This document shows, one piece after another, positions 26,100 through 33,617 of a stretch of 64,000 bases of DNA (the first letter of the stretch is position 1; the number at the start of each line of letters is the position of its first letter). A program made the position numbers and the translations under genes. A model generated the notes under the pieces. That model had not been told where the DNA came from. It saw only the letters and a program-made list of their open reading frames with translations, and made no database searches. Source of the stretch: Natrarchaeobius oligotrophus (GTDB taxonomy: Archaea > Halobacteriota > Halobacteria > Halobacteriales > Natrialbaceae); the NCBI RefSeq assembly GCF_003841465.1, contig NZ_REFZ01000004.1, forward strand, positions 278,352-342,351. The letters run 5' to 3'.

Positions 26100-26332
26100 G
26101 ACGAGCCACCTTCGGTGCGGTGTTCGTCTTCGCAGGTCTGCTGCCGGGGGTGTTGCTCACCGACGGACTGGCGGTCTCGGTCGACGTTCCTGGCGCCGTT
26201 CCGTATCTCGCCGGCGGACCGGTCGTCCTCGACATTCCGGTGGCCATCTTCGTCGGCATTCCGGCGCTGTTTACCCTGTTCATCCTCGTCGAAGCGACGG
26301 GACACGTCCGCGAGCGGAAACCGCCGAGTTGA
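26096..26332 (+). CDS. Small two-helix membrane protein coupled to the ATP-grasp fusion
   Basis: ATG 26096 overlaps the upstream stop (ATGA), giving 78 residues. Two hydrophobic segments are visible, about residues 6-22 (ATFGAVFVFAGLLPGVLL) and 44-66 (IPVAIFVGIPALFTLFILVE), with a charged C-terminal tail. I recognise no family. The overlap indicates translational coupling and a joint function with the ATP-grasp membrane enzyme. Confidence 0.75.
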   Translation: MRRATFGAVFVFAGLLPGVLLTDGLAVSVDVPGAVPYLAGGPVVLDIPVAIFVGIPALFTLFILVEATGHVRERKPPS

Positions 26333-26723
26333 TCGACGCGGGATGGTCTCCGCCCCCTGTGTCCACGCCGGAGGTGTTCCTCGAGTGTCACCCCGGTCAC
26401 CACGTCTCGGTGGCAGCCTTCTCGGCTCGACTACAGCAGCTGTCCGACGGCGCGCACCCGGAACTTGGCACAAGCTCCGTTCCGGATTCATCCTCGATTT
26501 TCGAACTCGTGAGCCGAGGGAACAGGCCCTGATGGCTGCGTAAACGCAGTTATCACTGTCTATCACGAAACAGCGGGAAGGAAGATCCGCCCTCCCCGAT
26601 TTGAACGGAGTGAGACGTTCCGGGCGTGCGGCGCTACGCGCCGTTCCGGGGCTGCGACTCACAGGCTCAAATCGTGTCGGAAAGACGTGCTTTCCGCTCA
26701 CGAAGTTGTTCGCGGAAAAGCAG
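26333..26723. other. Non-coding stretch with remains of integration at tRNA-Tyr
   Basis: No acceptable gene is seen. The region holds a 23-base copy of the tRNA-Tyr 3' end at 26586-26608, a GC-rich hairpin at 26629-26643 (CGGCGC stem, TAC loop) and a second hairpin at 26678-26696 (CGGAAAG stem, ACGTG loop). A frame open across 26601-26786 runs through the tRNA and is rejected. Confidence 0.55.
26586..26608 (-). repeat. Direct copy of the last 23 bases of tRNA-Tyr (att-like)
   Basis: The 23 bases are identical to 26724-26746, which is the T-loop/acceptor 3' end of tRNA-Tyr. The same orientation and a spacing of 138 bases fit the direct repeats left when an element integrates into, or later decays at, a tRNA gene. 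No integrase is visible between the copies. Confidence 0.65.
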
Positions 26724-26797
26724 TCCGCCCTCCCCGATTTGAACGGGGGACAAGTCGATCTACAGTCGACTGCTCTACCAGTCTGAGCTAAGGGCGG
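26724..26797 (-). tRNA. tRNA-Tyr (anticodon GTA)
   Basis: The 74-base reverse-strand sequence folds as a tRNA: acceptor CCGCCCT with AGGGCGG and discriminator A, D arm with GCTC and GAGC, anticodon arm GTCGA-CTGTAGA-TCGAC with anticodon GTA, and T arm CCCCG-TTCAAAT-CGGGG. No intron is seen and CCA is not encoded. A TATA-like CTTATGT lies about 27 bases before the 5' end. Confidence 0.96.
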
Positions 26798-26924
26798 TTG
26801 CAACCGAACGTAGACTCCGTAGGGGACATAAGGGTTATTATTCTCACCGCTTGGCGTATGACGATCGGTGAACAGAAGAATGATTGATATAGGATGACTG
26901 TTAACACGATACCTGTACGAGCCC

Positions 26925-27488
26925 ATGAGCAAGATCACGTTCCGGGCCGACGACGAACTCATCGACGAACTCGAGTCGCTCGAGGTCTCGAAGAGCGAAG
27001 CGCTCCGCGAGGCGCTTCGGTCGTACCTCGACGAGCCGACCGGTGGCACCGGGTCGGAACGTGACGCCAGCGAGACGGCGATCGACGACGTCGTCCGCGA
27101 ACGGGTCGACGAACTGTTGACCGACCGACTGGCGTCCCGCGAGTTCGGGCGGCGGGCCTCGCCGCCCGCGACCGAACCGCAAGACGTGAACGTCACCATC
27201 TCCCTCGAGGGGATCGAGGGCGAACCGGTCGATCGGTCGGACGCCTCCTCGCGCGCACGTGAAACCGGGTCCTCGCCGGTCGAATCTCGCGACCGAGGTC
27301 GGTCGCAGACGACGTGTGGTCAGTGCGGCGAACGGGTGGACGACGACCACGTGTACTGTCCCAACTGCGGCGAGAAGGCCTCCCACCGGCTGTTCTGTGA
27401 GTGCGGCGACGAACTCCGGTCCGACTGGTCGTTCTGTCCGAGCTGCGGACGTCGGACGCCCGCGGCGGACGTCCTCGAGTCGAGCTGA
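26925..27488 (+). CDS. cdrL: CdrL-type ribbon-helix-helix regulator with double zinc ribbon
   Basis: The protein has 187 residues. Residues 1-38 are a ribbon-helix-helix DNA-binding domain (KITFRADDELIDELESLEVS then KSEALREALRSYLDE). A linker follows, then two zinc ribbons: CGQCGERVDDDHVYCPNCG and CECGDELRSDWSFCPSCG. In haloarchaea the longer RHH gene directly before cdrS-ftsZ2 is CdrL, which binds DNA to control that operon. Position and RHH domain support this; the name is by synteny. The palindromes between it and cdrS are its plausible sites. Confidence 0.85.
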   Translation: MSKITFRADDELIDELESLEVSKSEALREALRSYLDEPTGGTGSERDASETAIDDVVRERVDELLTDRLASREFGRRASPPATEPQDVNVTISLEGIEGEPVDRSDASSRARETGSSPVESRDRGRSQTTCGQCGERVDDDHVYCPNCGEKASHRLFCECGDELRSDWSFCPSCGRRTPAADVLESS

Positions 27489-27505
27489 CGCTCGACCACA
27501 CTGTC

Positions 27506-27531
27506 GTAAGACACGAACAGTCGTGTCTGAC
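27506..27531. promoter_or_regulatory. Operator-like inverted repeat 1 before cdrS
   Basis: GTAAGACACGA, four bases, then TCGTGTCTGAC: an 11-bp arm pair with one mismatch. It ends five bases before the TATA element of the cdrS-ftsZ2 transcript, a position suited to a transcription factor site. The same half-site recurs in the two repeats downstream. Confidence 0.65.
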
Positions 27532-27535
27532 GATA

Positions 27536-27544
27536 GTTTTATTA
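27536..27544 (+). promoter_or_regulatory. TATA box of the cdrS-ftsZ2 transcript
   Basis: GTTTTATTA is the only strong TATA-like site in the 205-base gap. It predicts a start near 27566 and a leader of about 125 bases, long for a haloarchaeon. Confidence 0.45.
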
Positions 27545-27570
27545 CCCTTGCTGGTATTCCGTTTACTCGC

Positions 27571-27588
27571 GTAAGACGGTCGTCTTAC
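27571..27588. promoter_or_regulatory. Operator-like inverted repeat 2 before cdrS
   Basis: GTAAGAC-GGTC-GTCTTAC is a perfect 7-bp inverted repeat with a four-base spacer. It lies just after the predicted transcript start. It could be a protein-binding site or an RNA hairpin in the leader. Confidence 0.65.
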
Positions 27589-27634
27589 AACGGTCGGCAA
27601 ACGCCGAAAACGTCCGAATCACGGGCGCTCCGGT

Positions 27635-27655
27635 GTAAGACACGTCGCGTCTGAC
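27635..27655. promoter_or_regulatory. Operator-like inverted repeat 3 before cdrS
   Basis: GTAAGACACGTCGCGTCTGAC repeats the GTAAGAC half-site against GTCTGAC; one arm matches repeat 1. A further half-site GTCTTAC follows at 27669-27675, 19 bases before the cdrS ATG. Confidence 0.6.
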
Positions 27656-27693
27656 AGGGGCGCGCGCCGTCTTACCCCAAGGGGAATACAACA

Positions 27694-27873
27694 ATGGAGC
27701 GTGTGACACTGCGAATTCCGAAACAGCAGATCGAGGAGGTCGAACAACTGGTCGACTCGGGCGAGTTCCCGAACCGGAGCGAAGCGATCCGGTCGGCCGT
27801 CCGCGAGATGATCAACGAACAGTACGAGGGACAGACCGAGCAGACCAGCAAACGCAGCTGGGCCAAGGTGTAA
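27694..27873 (+). CDS. cdrS: CdrS, short ribbon-helix-helix regulator of cell division
   Basis: ATG 27694 to TAA gives only 59 residues. The sequence opens [20 protein letters not shown] and continues with [20 protein letters not shown], a complete ribbon-helix-helix fold. CdrS is a conserved haloarchaeal transcription regulator encoded directly before ftsZ2 and required for normal cell division. The ftsZ2 ATG follows two bases after the stop, so the genes are co-transcribed and coupled. Size, fold and synteny all match. Confidence 0.95.
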   Translation: MERVTLRIPKQQIEEVEQLVDSGEFPNRSEAIRSAVREMINEQYEGQTEQTSKRSWAKV

Positions 27874-27875
27874 CG

Positions 27876-29060
27876 ATGCAGGATATCGTACAGGACGCCC
27901 TCGAGAACGCAGAGCAGGAGGCCCGCGAGATGAACGCCGACATGGACGACGACGAGTTCGGCGATCCACGGATCGTCATCGTCGGCTGTGGCGGTGCCGG
28001 CAACAACACGATCAACCGACTGTACAACATCGGCGTCGACGGTGCCGACACAGTCGCGGTCAACACCGACAAACAGCACCTGAAGATGATCGAGGCCGAC
28101 ACGAAGATCCTCGTCGGCAAGTCGCTGACGAACGGCCTCGGCGCGGGCGGCGACCCGTCGATGGGCGAGCGCGCGACCGAGATGGCCCAGAGCACCGTCA
28201 AAGAGGTCCTCGGGGATGCGGATCTCGTCTTCGTGACGGCGGGCATGGGCGGCGGGACCGGCACCGGTGCCGCACCCGTCGTCTCGAAAATCGCCAAAGA
28301 ACAGGGCGCGATCGTCGTCGGCATGGTGTCGACGCCGTTCAACGTCGAGCGCGCCCGTACGGTCAAGGCCGAGGAAGGACTCGAGAAGCTCCGCGATCAG
28401 GCCGACTCGATTATCGTCCTCGACAACAACCGGCTGCTCGACTACGTTCCGAACCTCCCGATCGGCAAGGCGTTCTCGGTGATGGACCAGATCATCGCCG
28501 AGACCGTCAAGGGAATCTCGGAGACGATCACCCAGCCCTCGCTCATCAACCTGGACTACGCGGACATGTCCACGATCATGAACCAGGGCGGCGTCGCGGT
28601 GATGCTCGTCGGAGAGACACAGGACAAGAACAAGACCAACGAGGTCGTCAAGGACGCGATGAATCACCCGCTGTTGGACGTCGACTATCGCGGCGCCTCG
28701 GGCGGACTCGTCCACATCACCGGCGGCCCCGACCTCACGCTGAAGGAGGCCGAAGGAATCGCCGACAACATCACCGAACGGCTCGAGGCCTCTGCGAACG
28801 TCATCTGGGGCGCGCGCATCCAGGAGAACTACAAGGGTAAGGTCCGCGTGATGGCCATCATGACCGGCGTCCAGAGCGCGCAGGTACTCGGCCCGACGAC
28901 GCAAAAGCAGGCCGACAAGTCCCGCGCGAGCATCGAGGGGCTGAACGAGGCCGACTTCGACGCGAGCAACAACGTCGACACCGGGAGCGGATTCGGCGCC
29001 CAGAGCGACGGCGGGCGCGAGGAACTCGAGAAACAGAACGGCGTCGACGTGATCCGGTAA
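27876..29060 (+). CDS. ftsZ2: Cell division protein FtsZ2
   Basis: The tubulin-superfamily GTPase has 394 residues. The T1 loop [13 protein letters not shown], here [11 protein letters not shown] near residue 36, and the tubulin signature [13 protein letters not shown] near 125 are intact, as are [20 protein letters not shown] and [13 protein letters not shown]-terminal variable tail (residues about 340-394) follows. In haloarchaea FtsZ1 organises the ring and FtsZ2 drives constriction; the cdrS neighbour identifies this as FtsZ2. Expression probably depends on CdrS and CdrL. Confidence 0.96.
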   Translation: MQDIVQDALENAEQEAREMNADMDDDEFGDPRIVIVGCGGAGNNTINRLYNIGVDGADTVAVNTDKQHLKMIEADTKILVGKSLTNGLGAGGDPSMGERATEMAQSTVKEVLGDADLVFVTAGMGGGTGTGAAPVVSKIAKEQGAIVVGMVSTPFNVERARTVKAEEGLEKLRDQADSIIVLDNNRLLDYVPNLPIGKAFSVMDQIIAETVKGISETITQPSLINLDYADMSTIMNQGGVAVMLVGETQDKNKTNEVVKDAMNHPLLDVDYRGASGGLVHITGGPDLTLKEAEGIADNITERLEASANVIWGARIQENYKGKVRVMAIMTGVQSAQVLGPTTQKQADKSRASIEGLNEADFDASNNVDTGSGFGAQSDGGREELEKQNGVDVIR

Positions 29061-29144
29061 CCTCCCGTTCCTGCCGATCCGCGATCGTTTTCCACTCGTC
29101 CGACGTTCGAGCGGACGCGCCCGTCCGACCCTCGAGCGAATACG

Positions 29145-29151
29145 CTTTTTA
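29145..29151 (+). promoter_or_regulatory. TATA box of the nucleotidyltransferase gene
   Basis: CTTTTTA is centred about 30 bases before ATG 29179, consistent with leaderless transcription and with the choice of 29179 over the upstream in-frame ATG-like start at 29155. Confidence 0.4.
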
Positions 29152-29178
29152 CGAGTGCCGTCCCACCTACCGGCCGAC

Positions 29179-30033
29179 ATGCACGCGCTCGTATTCGCCG
29201 CCGGCCGCGGCAGCCGGCTGCGCCCGTACACCGACGAGATGCCGAAACCGTTGCTCGAGGTCGGCGACGAACCGATACTCGGTCGATGTCTCCGGACCGT
29301 CGCCGCTGCGGGCGTCGACGAGATCGTCGTCGTGGTCGGCTACCGGCGCGAGGAGGTCGTCGACGCGATGGGCGAGTCCGTCGACGGCGTGTCGATTACG
29401 TACGCTGTTCAGCGCGATCGGAAGGGGCTCGCACACGCGATCTGCAAGGCGGCGGAAGACGGGTTCGGAATCTCGCTCCCGACCGACGACCGGTCCGCGA
29501 CGCTCTCGAGCGAATCGTCCTCGCAACCGTCGAACTCGCTCCACCCGTTCGAGGCGTTTCCGGACGACGTGATGACGGTAAACGGCGACAACGTCTTCGA
29601 CGACTGCGACCTCTCGAAGCTTCGAGCGCGTCACGACGAATCCGGCGTCGACGGGACGTTGCTGCTCGATCGCGTCTCGAGAAACGACGCCGAAGCGACC
29701 GCTCACCTCGATCTCGCCGACGACGGAACCGTTCGATCGGTCGCGGCCTCGATCGACGACAGCGGAGCGCCACCGATGGGATCCGAGCCGGCCGACGCGT
29801 CGGACGAGCGGTACATCGCCGCCGGCGTTCAGACGCACCACGGCCCATCCCTGCTCGAGGCGTGTCACCGCGTCGACCGCGCGGAAAGCGGCGAGTACGA
29901 ACTCGCGGACGCGCTCGAGTTCCTCGTCGACGAAAAGCGGTACGTCGGCGTCGAACTCGCGGGCTGGCACCGAAACGTCAACACGCCCGCCGACCTCGAG
30001 ACGGCCCGTCGCAGGCTCGACGGCTCGACGTAA
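29179..30033 (+). CDS. Sugar nucleotidyltransferase (NDP-sugar pyrophosphorylase family)
   Basis: Start ATG 29179 (MHALVFAAGRGSRLRPYTD) gives 284 residues. The N-terminal signature LVFAAGRGSRLRPYTDEMPK and GDNVFDDCDL metal site show the nucleotidyltransferase fold of the RfbA/GalU/MobA-like group. The family transfers a nucleotide to a sugar phosphate for glycan synthesis. The substrate is not predictable; no glycosyltransferase lies nearby. A Ser-rich insert around residues 110-125 is longer than usual. It is convergent with ncsA. Confidence 0.88.
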   Translation: MHALVFAAGRGSRLRPYTDEMPKPLLEVGDEPILGRCLRTVAAAGVDEIVVVVGYRREEVVDAMGESVDGVSITYAVQRDRKGLAHAICKAAEDGFGISLPTDDRSATLSSESSSQPSNSLHPFEAFPDDVMTVNGDNVFDDCDLSKLRARHDESGVDGTLLLDRVSRNDAEATAHLDLADDGTVRSVAASIDDSGAPPMGSEPADASDERYIAAGVQTHHGPSLLEACHRVDRAESGEYELADALEFLVDEKRYVGVELAGWHRNVNTPADLETARRRLDGST

Positions 30034-30207
30034 ACGGTGGGCCAGCGGTACCTGCACGAACGGTTTTACGGCTCGTTTGTCCGGACCACGCCGGTGCGCC
30101 TGTCGCCGCCGGGCACTCGAGTCGGTTACGAACGGGTCGACTCGGTCACCGAGTTTTGGCCGTCTACACCGTCACGCACACGCCGGTGGACGACTCGAAT
30201 ACTCGAT

Positions 30208-30223
30208 GTAAGACGTGTCGTAC
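30208..30223. promoter_or_regulatory. GTAAGAC-type palindrome between two convergent genes
   Basis: GTAAGAC-GT-GTCGTAC matches the half-sites found before cdrS with one mismatch. It lies in a convergent gap where no promoter is expected, so its meaning is uncertain. Confidence 0.3.
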
Positions 30224-30251
30224 ACGGGGGAATCGGCGACGGTCACCCGGG

Positions 30252-31211
30252 TCAGACGAGCGACTCGAGCAGCGAGCACTTCCGACAGATCTCCCTGGTC
30301 GTGGTCGATCCGCACTCGTCGCACTCGCGCAGATCCGCACCGTCGTCGCCACTGTACTCGTCGGCGACGATCCCGGCGAGTTCTTCGTACCCCGAGAGGA
30401 TCGAGTGACGCGTTCCAGGGTGGTTCTCCTCGAGACCGTAGAGCAACTGCTGGATCTCGCCGCGGTAGGCCTCGCTGGCGTGTGGACACTCGGTGATGTG
30501 TGCCGGGAGGTCGTCGACGTGGGCGTAGAGTGCAACTTCCTTCTCGGGAACGTCCCGGAGCGGCTTCGCCCGCGGAACGAACTCCTCCTGCTCCTCGCGC
30601 TCCGAGAGTGGACCGAGGCTCGCGTCGAAGTGTTTGGCGATCTGGGCGACGTCGCCCTCGAGGACGTTCATCAGTGCGGTCTGAGCTTCGTCGTCCAGAT
30701 TGTGGCCGGTCAACAGGAGGTCCGCCTCGAGCGCCTCGGCGTACCGCGAGAGGACGTCCCGCCTGAACACCCCGCAGTAGGCGCAGGCCGCCATGTTTTC
30801 GGGATCGTCTTCGACGACGTCGTCCATCCGGATGCCGAACTCCTCTTCGTAACTGACGACCTCGTGGCGAATCTCGAGGGCGTCGGCGAGTTCGACGCAG
30901 GCCTCGAGGCTCTCGTCGCGGTAGCCCTCGATCCCCTCGTGGACCGTGAGTCCGACGAGTTCGATCCGGGGATCGTCGGCGAACGTATCGTGGAGGATCC
31001 GCGTGAGAACGACGCTGTCTTTTCCGCCGGAGAGGCCGACGACCCAGATCTGGGGATCGTCGGGCGAGGCGTCTCGCGGGACGAGGTCGTCGCGTCGGAT
31101 CCGTCGACGGACCCGTTTTTCGACCGACTCGCGGAAGTGATCCGCACAGAGGTGGGCCCCGGAGTAGGCGGCGTGCATGATCGCCGGCTCGTCACACCGG
31201 TTGCAGTCCAT
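30252..31211 (-). CDS. ncsA: tRNA 2-thiolation enzyme NcsA (Ncs6/TtuA family)
   Basis: Start ATG 31211 (MDCNRCDEPAIMHAAYSG) gives 319 residues; an ATG-like start at 31235 adds eight unlikely residues. Seen: an N-terminal zinc site CNRC with a downstream CADH, PP-loop GLSGGKDSVVL near residue 60, catalytic CAYCGVF, GHNLDDEAQT, and a C-terminal zinc finger CDECGS and CRKC. NcsA adenylates and thiolates U34 of Lys, Glu and Gln tRNAs using the ubiquitin-like SAMP2 as sulfur carrier. It is transcribed toward the nucleotidyltransferase gene. Confidence 0.95.
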   Translation of the reverse strand: MDCNRCDEPAIMHAAYSGAHLCADHFRESVEKRVRRRIRRDDLVPRDASPDDPQIWVVGLSGGKDSVVLTRILHDTFADDPRIELVGLTVHEGIEGYRDESLEACVELADALEIRHEVVSYEEEFGIRMDDVVEDDPENMAACAYCGVFRRDVLSRYAEALEADLLLTGHNLDDEAQTALMNVLEGDVAQIAKHFDASLGPLSEREEQEEFVPRAKPLRDVPEKEVALYAHVDDLPAHITECPHASEAYRGEIQQLLYGLEENHPGTRHSILSGYEELAGIVADEYSGDDGADLRECDECGSTTTREICRKCSLLESLV

Positions 31212-31341
31212 CGACGGACTGTTGTGGACGGGCACGCATCACGGTTTCGTCTGTGTGGAGAGACGTGTCAAACCGACAGGTTCACAATCCTGGTGAGTAC
31301 GTATGGATTTTCAATCTAATAATTGTATATGTTATTGGTTA

Positions 31342-32114
31342 TCATGGCTGTTCCGTTGAAGTCGGCACTGCCTGTTTTCTGCGTTTATCGTAGAATTTCC
31401 TCCCCCATGTCTGAAATTGATCGTGGGATCCAACGATTATTCCGTATATTGAACCGCTTTGATCATAACTGATAACTGCAATCTCGTCGGTGGTACAAAC
31501 GATCCCAACTGGTTCTGTGGGTTGGTTGTATACCAACAGCGATCCCTTGAGATCAGATGACATCTTGGATTGTGACACGGACTTTATTCCTTTGAGACCA
31601 ATTGGTCCAACTACTATTTCAACTGAGTTTCCTTGTGAAGAGAAGATCCATGAGCGTCCACGAGTTGTCGTGTTACAGTTGGAAGGAAAGTATACACTTG
31701 CGTTGATGCTTGGATTAGATCCACAGTCTGCTCGATTGGTGCACCTGGACAACTGGGCTTTCGAACAATGACATCGCATTCCAGGAGTGTCTTAGATTCG
31801 ACATCTATAGTGTCAACAGGCATGTTTTCAAGTACGCAATTTAGGTTTCGAACGTGGTCTGCTCGCTCAAATAAATCAAGAAGTCTTTCAATTAATTCAC
31901 CTGAAGTGTTCCTCACATAATATCGACCGTCTGTCTGGTGAATCCACCCCTCTGTTTCAAGTTGATTTAAATTACGGATGATAGTCCTTCTTGTCGCATT
32001 AACTCGACTTTCCAGTTCGGATATGTTCTTTTGGGAGCGTACGAGCTCTCGTAGCACCCGAACCCGTATCGGTGATCCAACCAATGTCGTTAGAGCAGTG
32101 TTCTGCTCGTCCAT
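31342..32114 (-). pseudogene. Frameshifted HTH regulator with FilR1-like domain
   Basis: Reading from ATG 32114 (MDEQNTALTTLVGSPIRVRV) gives a winged HTH (ISELESRVNATRRTIIRNL) and the start of the middle domain, then stops near 31614. The neighbouring frame continues the same protein without a gap: NSVEIVVGPIGLKGIK, then VGIVCTTDEIAVISYDQSGS, ending near 31342. The pattern is that of haloarchaeal regulators with a methanogenesis-regulator FilR1 (DUF1724) domain of about 260 residues. One indel within the TCTTCTCTTC run near 31640-31650 explains the break. A TATA at 32134-32143 fits the ATG. It could be a true pseudogene or a sequencing error. Confidence 0.75.
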
Positions 32115-32208
32115 GTATAATTCTAACACCTCTATCTATAAATTATATTTGGACGAGAGCATTTATTATTAAAAATCGATCTCTTCCGTTATAATTGGCT
32201 CGGGTTAA

Positions 32209-32547
32209 TCACTGTATTTGTGTTTTTGATAGTGTACTAACCCAATAAATACCGTGACTAGCTGTGAAGGCAAGGTGTGCGCTCACTAAGTCTGAGAACG
32301 CGAATTTCATTGCAGCCATCCATACTACTAGTAATGATATAATGACTAATATTCCAGAAATGAATAATATCTTTCTTTCCATTACAGTCCATATGTTGGC
32401 TTCGATGAGCCACACCGTAAGCACGCCGAGTACTATACCTGCAGCAAATCCGACGGGCCCGAAGTGAATATTCGTATCAAGCAATAATACTACTGGGCTT
32501 GAAATTCCGATATAAACTACAAAGCCGATGGATTCGCTCCAGTTCAT
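32209..32547 (-). CDS. Small multi-pass membrane protein of the AT-rich island
   Basis: This 112-residue protein has four hydrophobic segments at about 5-24, 31-52, 57-80 and 82-105. Charges are few. I recognise no family. It lies 80 bases downstream of the exported glycine-rich protein gene on the same strand and before the regulator. Such a placement is what an immunity protein of a halocin would have, which is inference only. Confidence 0.65.
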   Translation of the reverse strand: MNWSESIGFVVYIGISSPVVLLLDTNIHFGPVGFAAGIVLGVLTVWLIEANIWTVMERKILFISGILVIISLLVVWMAAMKFAFSDLVSAHLAFTASHGIYWVSTLSKTQIQ

Positions 32548-32627
32548 GACATGAAATTCACGACTGATGATATAAATATCACTTCAGAGTATGCATTTGT
32601 AGTTGCGATTACTATTGAATCATACGA

Positions 32628-33428
32628 TCACAATGGTGCTTCTAGGTGGCCATCTATTGATGCCCCGCGGACTTTGGTAGCGTAGTGAGGATCTGGTTCC
32701 CACCTAGCTGCAACAACAGGCCAGTGATTTGGTCCGCCCATTAGGCCACAATCGTCTTCTACCCCAACAGTGTAGTTGCTCGAATCGGTAGCTAGTGAAA
32801 AGAGGGCTCCAGCTGCAGCCCCAGCACCCCCTCCAATAATAGTCCCAGCACCAGGCTTCAGGGCTGAACCGATAGCTCCGCCGACCGCCGCACTGATCAT
32901 TCCAGCTATTGTCGCTTGCCCAACTGCATTTAAATTCTCATTCAATTCGACGGAGAACCCTGTGTAGTACTTGTCAACCCCAAGATCAGGGATACAGGAA
33001 GTTGGGCCTTTGTTTTCTGTGAACGTTGAAGTCCGTTCAACGACCCAATCGTAATCAGGGATTCGATGGTCTTCTGGTGTAATTGTTTCTGCACTCATAC
33101 GACTCTCTGGCTCTGCTACGGCAATTTTGTAGCTCCCGCTCCTCTGCTCTTCGAATTTGAATATCTTTTGCTCTACGTCGCCATTAGCTGTTCGAACACT
33201 GGTTGAAATCACTTCACTACCGTCTTTCATTGCTCCGATTTCTACGGATTGTTCTACCGTTGGTACATGCGCTCTATCAACAGTGACCTTATTTTGATTA
33301 GTGGAGGGATCAGCTGCTGTCGTTCCAGCAAGTAATCCCGATCCGATGCAAACACCGATTCCCGATTTCAGTACTTTTCGTCGATTGGTTCTATTCTCTC
33401 CCGCCAATGATATTCTGTCACGCACCAC
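32628..33428 (-). CDS. Tat-exported protein with glycine-zipper core (halocin-like candidate)
   Basis: GTG 33428 gives 266 residues. A Tat signal NRRKVLKSGIGVCIGSGLL spans about 15-33. The middle part is hydrophilic. Residues about 168-213 form a hydrophobic, Gly/Ala-rich stretch with repeated small-x3-small spacing (MISAAVGGAIGSAL, IIGGGAGAAAGALF), as in glycine-zipper pore formers and some bacteriocins. Two cysteines, 145 and 227, flank this core and could form a disulfide. I recognise no named family. Context: AT-rich island, small membrane protein next to it, regulator beyond. A strong TATA lies upstream. Confidence 0.72.
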   Translation of the reverse strand: MVRDRISLAGENRTNRRKVLKSGIGVCIGSGLLAGTTAADPSTNQNKVTVDRAHVPTVEQSVEIGAMKDGSEVISTSVRTANGDVEQKIFKFEEQRSGSYKIAVAEPESRMSAETITPEDHRIPDYDWVVERTSTFTENKGPTSCIPDLGVDKYYTGFSVELNENLNAVGQATIAGMISAAVGGAIGSALKPGAGTIIGGGAGAAAGALFSLATDSSNYTVGVEDDCGLMGGPNHWPVVAARWEPDPHYATKVRGASIDGHLEAPL

Positions 33429-33445
33429 ATTGTTCTATACTATCC

Positions 33446-33455
33446 TTTAATTAAA
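33446..33455 (-). promoter_or_regulatory. TATA box of the exported glycine-zipper gene
   Basis: TTTAATTAAA is centred about 23 bases before the GTG at 33428, giving a leaderless transcript and supporting that start. Confidence 0.45.
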
Positions 33456-33617
33456 TGTTATCTGCTGTCTCATGATAGTGGTCGTCCTAAGGGATCCCCC
33501 CATTCCATTGGCTGTAATTCACACGTAGTGATATTTAGAAGGAACAAGGGCCAGGTAATTCATCAGTTTCTCACTTGAACAAAGAGTCAGATCTATTCAT
33601 GGACAATTATAGCGGAC

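Larger units (their letters stand above)
31212..33617. other. AT-rich island of about 2.4 kb
   Basis: From just after ncsA to the hydrolase at 33618 the base composition is clearly richer in A and T than the flanks, codon use shifts (AAT, ATA, TTA codons common), and proteins are less acidic. It contains a frameshifted regulator, a small membrane protein and an exported glycine-rich protein, all on the reverse strand. This is a horizontally acquired segment by inference; no integrase or terminal repeat is visible. Confidence 0.75.

Noticed and set aside
26601..26786. Small frame running through tRNA-Tyr
   Set aside because: It overlaps a well-folded tRNA on the other strand and the duplicated tRNA end.
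27506..27693. CRISPR-like array before cdrS
   Set aside because: The repeats are palindromes with unequal spacing and no spacer structure; no Cas gene is present. They fit operators better.
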